A stretch of DNA of 5,305 nucleotides from Chitinophaga pinensis (lineage in GTDB: Bacteria; Bacteroidota; Bacteroidia; Chitinophagales; Chitinophagaceae). The position numbers were made by a program, and so were the translations under genes. Shown in pieces: positions 1 through 5,305 of the stretch. Location: the NCBI GenBank assembly GCA_943324055.2, contig CALPKD020000120.1:1-5305 (forward strand). Direction: 5' to 3'. Under the pieces are notes generated by a model, which did no database searches, was not told where the DNA came from, and worked only from the letters and a program-made list of their open reading frames with translations. Each line of letters begins with the position of its first letter. Position 1 is the stretch's first letter.

Positions 1-895
1 AAAGATACTTAGTAGTTGGTGCATTTAATACTAAATCAATTGTTATTGGGGAAGGTGTGCAAATTGGACCAGGCGGTAAGCCTTTTCGGTTATAAGTATT
101 GTATGGAGAAGGGTTGGTGAGGTATTTCTCATAAATACGGGTGATGGTAAAATCCTGCATAGCGAATTTTATCGTTGGGCAAGCTTGTAATGGCATACCT
201 ATTTTTAACCTGTTTTGATATACACTTGCGATTAAGGTTTTGTCGGTATCATAATTACATTCTTCCTCAACGATGGACGACAATGTGTATACTTCATCTG
301 GGGTCATCCCCATTTTCTTAGCCTTAGCGAATCGGTCATTTTCTGCCCAAAATTCATCCCGATAATTCTTCATTTTTTGCATCAACTTTGGCAAAGGGGT
401 GGACCAATAAAATTCGTACGTATTTGGAATAAATAAAGTCAATAGTTGAGTGGTATCTGTTTCGAAAGGCGCCAATGAATCGTTGCTGTTAAAAAAAGTA
501 GCACATTCGATGCTGTCCATTGAAAAAGTATTGGATACCAATTTTGCCAACTCTCCCTTTGTCCTCACTTTATTTAAAATAAACTTAACAGTTGCTTGTT
601 GATTATTCCGGAGCATGCGCATTACAGTAAATAGGCTAGTAGCACGTTTAATTAGATATTTGCCCGATTTGGCCTTTTCTTGAACATGCAATGCATTTGC
701 TAGTAAGACAAAGCTGAGTTTTTCTCTAATTATTTTTTTTGCATACAACGTATCAGCAAGTGCTGATATACTCATTGTTCCACTCGAATATTCAAATGAC
801 GCTTTCTCCCCACTAAAATGTGTGGTATTGATAAATACATTGTAGGCTTCATAGCATAACAATATAAATAAGGCAAAGACTACAATTTTTTTCAT
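1..895 (-). CDS. mltG: Endolytic transglycosylase MltG (YceG family), 3'-truncated by window edge
   Basis: Inner-membrane lytic transglycosylase that cleaves nascent peptidoglycan glycan strands and so sets their length (family knowledge). I translated 298 codons from the ATG at 895-893 without a stop; the end lies beyond position 1, and the family's usual length suggests roughly 40 residues are missing. Visible features: MKK start and one membrane helix (about residues 4-23); a LysM-like N-terminal part with the SGKYLI stretch (77-82); FIPNTYEFYW (155-164), typical of Bacteroidota YceG; SIVEEE (207-212), whose E210 aligns with the catalytic Glu of E. coli MltG (E218); VYQNRLKIGMPLQ (225-237); SPYNTY (263-268); and GLPPGPI (272-278). 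Oddities: Cys213 and Cys239 stand where the family usually has Thr (EKET) and Asp (LQxDPT). It follows secG after a terminator hairpin, so it may be expressed separately. The identification is firm; the start is good because it begins a clean membrane anchor. Confidence 0.93.
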   Translation of the reverse strand, partial: MKKIVVFALFILLCYEAYNVFINTTHFSGEKASFEYSSGTMSISALADTLYAKKIIREKLSFVLLANALHVQEKAKSGKYLIKRATSLFTVMRMLRNNQQATVKFILNKVRTKGELAKLVSNTFSMDSIECATFFNSNDSLAPFETDTTQLLTLFIPNTYEFYWSTPLPKLMQKMKNYRDEFWAENDRFAKAKKMGMTPDEVYTLSSIVEEECNYDTDKTLIASVYQNRLKIGMPLQACPTIKFAMQDFTITRIYEKYLTNPSPYNTYNRKGLPPGPICTPSPITIDLVLNAPTTKYL

Positions 896-910
896 AATTC
901 AAAATACAAT

Positions 911-938
911 AAAAATCCCCACCTTGTTTAGGTGGGGA
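911..938 (-). terminator. Intrinsic terminator after secG
   Basis: An 8-bp perfect stem (TCCCCACC at 916-923 with GGTGGGGA at 931-938) encloses a 7-base loop. Read on the minus strand, the stem is followed at once by five T (the A run at 911-915), as expected for a Rho-independent terminator of the secG operon. On the plus strand the bases after the stem (ACAAAATATTTT) form no clean T run, so it works best for minus-strand transcripts. It ends only about 15 bases before the mltG start codon. A second, weaker hairpin (5-bp stem TCCAC/GTGGA, 964-978) lies just after the secG stop without a T run. Confidence 0.85.
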
Positions 939-985
939 CAAAATATTTTAGTTAAATAAAGTATCCACTAAATGTGGAAGCCTTA

Positions 986-1363
986 CTATTTTTTATCTGT
1001 TGTAGGTGCAGTAGCTGGCGCTGTTTGTGCAGGAGCTGCTGGAGCAGTTTGTTGAACTGGCGCTGTTTGTGCAGGAGCAGTTGTTGCTGAAGTGTTTACT
1101 TTGTTCAATAATCCTTTGTCAGAATTACTACCCGTAGCCGATCTTAAGAATACAGTTGAAGTAATAGCTAAAATTGCGATTACAGCTGCAAATACCCAAG
1201 TTCCTTTTTCAAGTACATCTGTAGTTTGCTTAACACCCATAAAATTGTTCGTTAAACCACCCACGTTTGCATTTAAACCGCCACCCTTAGGGTTTTGTAT
1301 TAATACCATAAAACCTAAGCCAATACACGCTGCAATAATCAATATCAAGAATAAAGTAATCAT
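986..1363 (-). CDS. secG: Preprotein translocase subunit SecG
   Basis: Small inner-membrane subunit of the SecYEG channel, which helps SecA-driven protein export (family knowledge). The 125-residue protein has the SecG layout: a first membrane helix (about 2-22), the conserved cytoplasmic loop with LIQNPKGGGL (21-30) and a Gly/Asn-rich stretch leading to FMGVKQTTDVLEKGTW (41-56), then a second helix (about 57-74). After residue 90 comes a low-complexity Ala/Pro/Thr/Gln tail with PAQTAP units, ending TTDKK; such tails are common and variable in Bacteroidota SecG. The ATG at 1363-1361 shares an ATGA overlap with the TGA of the upstream TPR-like gene, suggesting translational coupling. It is the last gene before the terminator at 911-938. 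There is no sign of damage. Confidence 0.95.
   Translation of the reverse strand: MITLFLILIIAACIGLGFMVLIQNPKGGGLNANVGGLTNNFMGVKQTTDVLEKGTWVFAAVIAILAITSTVFLRSATGSNSDKGLLNKVNTSATTAPAQTAPVQQTAPAAPAQTAPATAPTTDKK
1015..1078. repeat. Imperfect tandem unit in secG tail: 22-bp direct repeat spaced 42 bp
   Basis: Two identical 22-bp copies lie at 1015-1036 and 1057-1078, starting 42 bp (14 codons) apart, so loss or gain of a unit keeps the secG frame. They encode the APAQTAP stretches at SecG residues 96-102 and 110-116. The bases between them encode related QQTAPA residues, so the tail looks built by duplication of a short Ala/Pro/Gln/Thr unit. Confidence 0.8.
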
Positions 1364-2076
1364 TTCTTTTGTTTTAATTGTTCAATTCTAGACGCAAAAT
1401 AAACGGATTTTTCAGGAAAAATAAAACTTAATTTTAAATAGATGGCAATTGCCCTCTTATTGTTCCCTTGTTTCTCCCATATTTCAGCCATTGCTTCAGT
1501 AATCACATCCTCCATTTTGTTCGCTTTTTCGGCTATTTCAGCGATTGCCTTTTCTTGTTCTTCTCCAATTTCAGCCAAATTTGGACCTGTTTCAGGGTGC
1601 TTTAACACCTTTAGCCAGGCAGTAAAACTCCTCAATTGTTTTGTAAACTTGTCTTGCGGTACTTTAGATAGGTCAATTTCGATGCCTTGTGCCGCAAAAT
1701 AGTCCTTTTGAAGTGGAGTTAGTGGTTGTTCAAAAACCAATGCCTCCTGGTTGTCAGTCGCTTTAAATTGAGCCAATTGATCAGATACAATATTGGTTAA
1801 TTTGATATCTGCAGGTGCAGACAATACATCCTCGTCTTTATTATTCAACCATTGGTGTAAATTTAATGCAGAAGGAAAGAAAGTAGTTGTTTTTTGCAAT
1901 TGAACAGCATAGCTGTCATTACCCTCAATTTCATATTTCTTTGTTAATAGAAATTGTAAACTAGGGCTATAGGGGTGGTTAGTCACCCAATTTTCTAGCA
2001 CCGAGGTTTCTATAGTTTCTAAAGAACTATTCCCCGTCCACTGAAATAAAATCGAATTAAGCACAGATGGGGTCAT
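1360..2076 (-). CDS. TPR-like protein of the lptE-secG operon, function unknown
   Basis: A 238-residue soluble protein with no signal peptide or membrane helix visible. I chose the ATG at 2076-2074, one base after the lptE stop (2080-2078). A longer reading from 2136 would overlap lptE by 59 bases and add a 20-residue N-terminus that looks like lptE read in another frame. Residues 30-75 (including HPYSPSLQFLLTKKYE) and the C-terminus (about 193-235: AMAEIWEKQGNNKRAIAIYLKLSFIFPEKSVYFASRIEQL) have the helix-turn-helix spacing of tetratricopeptide repeats. In between, YFAAQGIEI (126-134) and KQLRSFTAWLKVLK (146-159) recall a motif I remember from Bacteroidota proteins placed next to secG. Residues 168-195 form a strongly charged helix. 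The last TPR suggests protein binding; a role in envelope assembly is inferred only from neighbours. The TGA overlaps the secG ATG. Confidence 0.8.
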   Translation of the reverse strand: MTPSVLNSILFQWTGNSSLETIETSVLENWVTNHPYSPSLQFLLTKKYEIEGNDSYAVQLQKTTTFFPSALNLHQWLNNKDEDVLSAPADIKLTNIVSDQLAQFKATDNQEALVFEQPLTPLQKDYFAAQGIEIDLSKVPQDKFTKQLRSFTAWLKVLKHPETGPNLAEIGEEQEKAIAEIAEKANKMEDVITEAMAEIWEKQGNNKRAIAIYLKLSFIFPEKSVYFASRIEQLKQKK

Positions 2077-2077
2077 A

Positions 2078-2653
2078 TTACCAATTTGAAAAGATTTGAT
2101 TAAATATATCGTCTGTGATATTGCGAAGGATATCATCCATTAATTGCCCCTCGGCTTGATTCAAAGTTAAGTTTGCAGAAAAATCAAAATTGCGGCTAAC
2201 ATCAAACTCTTGTTCTTTATTATCTAAAGTTTTTTTAAGCAACACATGCACAGTTACAGTAAGTCTATTAGTGGAAGCCTGTTGGCCACTTACACCCACT
2301 GTTTGTGAAGGATCGTAATTGGTAATGGTTGCAAATATTTGATAATGTGCATCATCACTATTGGTTCTCGTTAACTTTGTTTGGCTAATTATTTTTTGCT
2401 GCAACTTATCCGTTAGCATAGGAGCCAACTGAGGATTTATATATCTAGCTTTGTTTTCGATAAAGCCAATTTTCACTGTCTTAATATTATCAGGAATAAT
2501 TGCATCTTTAAAACTATATACTCCACAGCTCGAAACACATAGCGACAAGACAACGGCAACTGCCAAAAGCAGTTGCTTAAAAAAATTAGCCCCTTGGAGT
2601 TTATTATTCTTCAATGTCGTATTCTTTAATTTTTCGGTATAAGGTTCTTTCAC
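2078..2653 (-). CDS. lptE: LPS-assembly lipoprotein LptE (Bacteroidota type)
   Basis: Outer-membrane lipoprotein expected to plug and support the LptD barrel that inserts LPS into the outer leaflet (family knowledge). The N-terminus has a hydrophobic core (about 28-39) and a lipobox VSSC with Cys43 as the lipidated residue, followed by GVYSF, typical of this family. The mature part keeps the expected order: a TVKIGFIENKARYINPQLAPMLTD stretch (residues 59-82), the helix up to LQQKIISQTKL, a beta segment HYQIFATITNYD, and a C-terminal helix ending at NQIFSNW. Start uncertain: the reading here uses GTG at 2653-2651, giving a long 42-residue leader and a 50-base overlap with the activator gene. 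An in-frame TTG at 2614-2612 (178 residues) would give a more usual leader of 29 residues and an 11-base overlap. No in-frame ATG precedes the lipobox. The mature protein is the same either way. Confidence 0.88.
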   Translation of the reverse strand: MKEPYTEKLKNTTLKNNKLQGANFFKQLLLAVAVVLSLCVSSCGVYSFKDAIIPDNIKTVKIGFIENKARYINPQLAPMLTDKLQQKIISQTKLTRTNSDDAHYQIFATITNYDPSQTVGVSGQQASTNRLTVTVHVLLKKTLDNKEQEFDVSRNFDFSANLTLNQAEGQLMDDILRNITDDIFNQIFSNW

Positions 2654-3866
2654 TAATTCCTAAATCGTTAGAAGCGTCCTTTCGTCGGCCTCTATGTTTT
2701 TTCAACGCCTTTAAAATTAGTTCTTTTTCTTTATCCATGATGTTTAATGACTCTTCCACTTCATAGTGGTTTTGGGCTTCATTGTCAATAATCACTGGAT
2801 GAGAATGGGCACTTGCTAATTGAACAGTAGGGATTGGAGTAGGGTTGCTTGAGGTAGCTTGCGCAACTGGCATCAAATCCTCTTTCAATTCATTCATTAA
2901 AGCCTCCCTCGTATAATTTGCTGTTTGGCCAGATAAAGAGGGGTTTTGCAACATTTCTAAAAACATCTTTTTTAATTCATTCACATCTTTTTTCATGTCA
3001 AAGAATAGCTTGTAAAGGATTTCTCTTTCATTTGCGAATTCACCCACCGGGGAGCCAGTTGCCACCATTGGCATATTATGAATATTATGCTGGGGTAAAA
3101 AGCCCGCTAGTATTTGTGCATTGATTTGGTCAGTCTTGCTTAAAACTGAAATTTGCTCTGCTATATTTTTCAACTCTCGCACATTACCCGGCCAACTATA
3201 TTTTGTTAATAAAGCCCTTGCTTCTTCCTCTAAGAAAATTGGTTTTGTCTTATATTTTTCGGCAAAATCCACTACAAATTTTCGGAACAACAAAGGAATA
3301 TCTTCCTTGCGATCTCTTAAGCTTGGAACGCGAATAGGCACGGTGTTTAGACGATAATATAAGTCTTCTCTAAATCGGCCTTTCTGTGTAAACTCTAATA
3401 ATTCTCTGTTGGTTGCAGCAATAACGCGTACATCTGTTTTTTGTACTTTTGAACTTCCTACGCGAATAAATTCACCTGTCTCCAAAACGCGTAACAAACG
3501 CGCTTGCGTACCCAATGGCATTTCGCCAATTTCATCTAAAAAGATAGTACCGCCACTCACTGTTTCAAAATAACCCTTCCTGCTATCTACCGCACCAGTG
3601 AAGGATCCTTTTTCATGACCAAACAATTCAGAGTCTATGGTACCCTCAGGTATCGCGCCACAGTTCACAGCGATAAACGGGTTGTGTTTACGTGCCGATA
3701 AACTATGAATAATTTGAGAGAAAACTTCCTTTCCTACGCCACTCTCCCCTATAATAAGTACGGTTAGGTCGGTTGCTGCTACTTGTTCAGCAGTATTTAA
3801 TGCATGATTCAAGGATACCGTATTGCCGATAATACTAAACCTATTTTTTAATGACTGTAAGTCCAT
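2604..3866 (-). CDS. Sigma-54-dependent AAA+ transcriptional activator, Fis-type HTH, no receiver domain
   Basis: ATP-driven activator that remodels RNA polymerase bound to sigma-54 (family knowledge). The 420-residue protein begins almost directly with the AAA+ domain. Visible are Walker A GESGVGKE (40-47), the sigma-54 contact loop as GSFTGA (87-92, canonical GAFTGA), Walker B GGTIFLDEIGE (105-115), sensor I ATNR (151-154), the arginine-finger region FREDLYYRLN (165-174) and sensor II WPGNVREL (225-232). A linker of about 110 residues (261-372) holds a possible coiled segment (about 281-308) and a Pro/Thr/Ser/Ala-rich part. A Fis-type helix-turn-helix lies at about 378-417 (DASNDLGISERTLYRKIKEY). 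All catalytic motifs are intact. There is no receiver, GAF or PAS domain, so control must come from a partner, its level or autoregulation. The ATG at 3866-3864 follows the miaB stop by one base. Its targets cannot be told from the sequence. Confidence 0.95.
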   Translation of the reverse strand: MDLQSLKNRFSIIGNTVSLNHALNTAEQVAATDLTVLIIGESGVGKEVFSQIIHSLSARKHNPFIAVNCGAIPEGTIDSELFGHEKGSFTGAVDSRKGYFETVSGGTIFLDEIGEMPLGTQARLLRVLETGEFIRVGSSKVQKTDVRVIAATNRELLEFTQKGRFREDLYYRLNTVPIRVPSLRDRKEDIPLLFRKFVVDFAEKYKTKPIFLEEEARALLTKYSWPGNVRELKNIAEQISVLSKTDQINAQILAGFLPQHNIHNMPMVATGSPVGEFANEREILYKLFFDMKKDVNELKKMFLEMLQNPSLSGQTANYTREALMNELKEDLMPVAQATSSNPTPIPTVQLASAHSHPVIIDNEAQNHYEVEESLNIMDKEKELILKALKKHRGRRKDASNDLGISERTLYRKIKEYDIEE

Positions 3867-3867
3867 T

Positions 3868-5292
3868 TTAATTATTTTTTAATGCACCCAACAAGGTGCC
3901 TTTTGTAAAATCGTTAATAGTAACCTGAACATATTCACCCGTTTTTAAATTGTGATCTAGTTTAGGGAATACCACTACTTTATTTTGACTCGTTCTGCCC
4001 ATCCACTCTTGGTCACTTTTTTTACTATTCCCTTCAATCAACACTTCCAATATTTTACCTCCATCTCTTTTATTGCTTTCATTTGAGTGAATCCATTGCG
4101 CATCTACAATTTCTTGCAATCTCCTTTTTTTAATTTCCTCAGGTATATCATCTTCATATCTTTTTGCAGCCAAAGTACCTGGACGCTCCGAATAAAAATA
4201 CATGTAACTTAAGTCGTATTGAGCAATTTCCATTAAACTTAAAGTATCCTGATGATCTTGCTCTGTTTCGGTACAAAAGCCTGCAATGATATCGGCGGTG
4301 ATGCTACAGTCTGGCATTATTTCTCTGATACGTGCCACTTTAGATAAATACCATTCTCTTGTGTAAGTTCGGTTCATTAATTGCAACATTCTAGTGCTAC
4401 CACTTTGAACCGGTAAGTGAATATGTTTACAAATGTTATCGTATTTAACCATCACATGTAACACATCGTCAGTAATGTCTTTAGGATGAGAAGTGCTAAA
4501 TCGAACTCTCAGTGAAGATCCAATCAGCGCAACGCTTTCCAGTAATTGAGCAAAGGTAACTGCTTGGTTTGTTTCAGGATTATTCCAATAATAACTATCT
4601 ACGTTTTGACCTAATAAAGTGAGTTCCTTGTATCCTTTTTCAAACAAATCACGACATTCTGCAATGATCGAAAACGCATCTCTGCTGCGTTCACGGCCTC
4701 TTGTAAAAGGGACCACACAAAAACTACACATATTATTACATCCTCGCATGATAGATACAAAACCACTAATTCCATTGGTATTTAATCGAACAGGGGAGAT
4801 GTCTGAATAGGTTTCGTCCCTGCTCAATAATACATTCACTGCTTTTTGTCCAGTGCCTGCTTCAAATATTAAATCGGGTAGGGTGCGATACGCATCCGGA
4901 CCAACGACTAAATCGACTAGCTTCTCTTCCTCTAATAGTTTTGATTTTAAACGTTCTGCCATACAACCTAAAACACCTACCAACATACCTGGCTTTTGTT
5001 GCTTTAACTTTCTAAATTCAGTTAATCGTTTGCGCACTGTGAGCTCGGCTTTTTCCCTGATTGAGCAAGTGTTTATTAAAATCAGGTCTGCTATTTCAAT
5101 ATCGCGTGTACTTCCAAATCCGTTTTGTTCTAATATAGAAGCCACAACTTCACTATCCGCAAAATTCATTGCACAACCATAGGATTCTACGTAAAAGAAT
5201 TTATCAAATGGCCCTTTAGCCTGGGTTGTACCAAATGCTTCCCCTTGTCGAGCTTCGTCATGTGTCTTATTATCCGTCGAGTATAATTCCAT
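3868..5292 (-). CDS. miaB: tRNA-2-methylthio-N6-dimethylallyladenosine synthase MiaB
   Basis: Radical-SAM methylthiotransferase that turns i6A37 into ms2i6A37 in tRNAs reading UNN codons (family knowledge). The 474-residue protein has the full three-domain layout. The N-terminal UPF0004 domain (about 31-145) has Cys40 (ESYGCAMN), Cys76 (NTCSIRE) and Cys110 (LGCMAER) for the second iron-sulfur cluster. The radical-SAM domain has [10 protein letters not shown] (183-192; Cys185, Cys189, Cys192), [18 protein letters not shown] (227-234), HLPVQSGS (292-299) and [13 protein letters not shown] (335-347). A C-terminal TRAM domain (about 408-470) would bind tRNA. MiaB is favoured over MtaB and RimO by the GQNVDSY and VQSGS context and the CNNMCSFC spacing. 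A TGA in frame immediately before the ATG at 5292-5290 rules out any longer start and may be the end of an upstream gene. It is the first visible gene of the operon; any promoter lies beyond 5305. Confidence 0.97.
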   Translation of the reverse strand: MELYSTDNKTHDEARQGEAFGTTQAKGPFDKFFYVESYGCAMNFADSEVVASILEQNGFGSTRDIEIADLILINTCSIREKAELTVRKRLTEFRKLKQQKPGMLVGVLGCMAERLKSKLLEEEKLVDLVVGPDAYRTLPDLIFEAGTGQKAVNVLLSRDETYSDISPVRLNTNGISGFVSIMRGCNNMCSFCVVPFTRGRERSRDAFSIIAECRDLFEKGYKELTLLGQNVDSYYWNNPETNQAVTFAQLLESVALIGSSLRVRFSTSHPKDITDDVLHVMVKYDNICKHIHLPVQSGSTRMLQLMNRTYTREWYLSKVARIREIMPDCSITADIIAGFCTETEQDHQDTLSLMEIAQYDLSYMYFYSERPGTLAAKRYEDDIPEEIKKRRLQEIVDAQWIHSNESNKRDGGKILEVLIEGNSKKSDQEWMGRTSQNKVVVFPKLDHNLKTGEYVQVTINDFTKGTLLGALKNN

Positions 5293-5305
5293 TCAATGGG
5301 TTTGA

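Noticed and set aside
896..960. Possible Bacteroidota-type promoter for mltG (TATTTTG sequences)
   Set aside because: The two TATTTTG matches are one base short of TAnnTTTG, one is too close to the ATG, and no TTTG box sits at the right distance.
964..978. Small hairpin TCCAC-loop-GTGGA after the secG stop
   Set aside because: The stem is only 5 bp with no T run on either strand, so it is too weak to call a terminator or regulatory element by itself.
1092..1391. Plus-strand ORF of 99 codons opposite secG
   Set aside because: It lies antisense to the well-recognised secG and its translation shows no family features; it is a shadow of the coding strand.
2077..2136. Longer start for the TPR-like protein at 2136
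   Set aside because: The extra 20 residues overlap the conserved lptE C-terminus in another frame; the ATG at 2076, one base after the lptE stop, fits the operon spacing.
3064..3100. TGGCAT-containing stretch resembling a sigma-54 -24/-12 promoter
   Set aside because: The GC of the -12 element is absent at the required spacing, it reads on the plus strand and lies inside the activator gene.
4853..5182. Plus-strand ORF of 109 codons opposite miaB
   Set aside because: It is antisense to the conserved N-terminal domain of MiaB and has no recognisable domain or start context.
1..5305. Mobile element, CRISPR array, tRNA or rRNA gene, or defence system
   Set aside because: The window is almost fully occupied by six intact or edge-cut housekeeping genes; no repeat array, inverted terminal repeats, transposase or structural RNA pattern was seen.

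Overview
The window carries six genes, all on the minus strand, so transcription runs from high to low coordinates. In that order they are: miaB (tRNA methylthiotransferase), a sigma-54-type AAA+ transcriptional activator, an LptE-type LPS-assembly lipoprotein, a small TPR-like protein, secG, and, after an intrinsic terminator hairpin, a 3'-truncated endolytic transglycosylase (mltG/yceG) that runs off the left edge. The base composition is AT-rich. Start codons lack clear Shine-Dalgarno sequences. The protein family versions (CGVYSF-type LptE, SIVEEE-type MltG, GFCTET-type MiaB) and the gene order point to the Bacteroidota, plausibly a Chitinophagaceae-like member. That placement is inference from remembered family patterns, not from a search.

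Region by region: 3868-5292 is miaB. 2604-3866 is the sigma-54 activator, one base after the miaB stop. 2078-2653 is lptE, overlapping the end of the activator gene. 1360-2076 is the TPR-like protein, one base after the lptE stop. 986-1363 is secG, sharing an ATGA stop/start with the gene before it. 896-985 is a 90-base intergenic gap holding a strong terminator hairpin pointing in the direction of transcription. 1-895 is the 5' part of mltG (298 codons present). No stretch longer than 300 bases lacks a gene.

The first five genes have gaps of one base or overlaps, so they look like one translationally coupled operon. It joins tRNA modification (MiaB), LPS transport to the outer membrane (LptE), protein export (SecG) and a DNA-binding activator with no sensory domain of its own. 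MltG adds peptidoglycan strand-length control, although the hairpin separates it. The common theme is envelope biogenesis.

I found no mobile element, CRISPR array, RNA gene or clearly new system. The points worth a second look are modest: the embedded sigma-54 activator, the lptE start choice, unusual cysteines next to the MltG active site, a hairpin only about 15 bases before the mltG start, and a repeat-built SecG tail.
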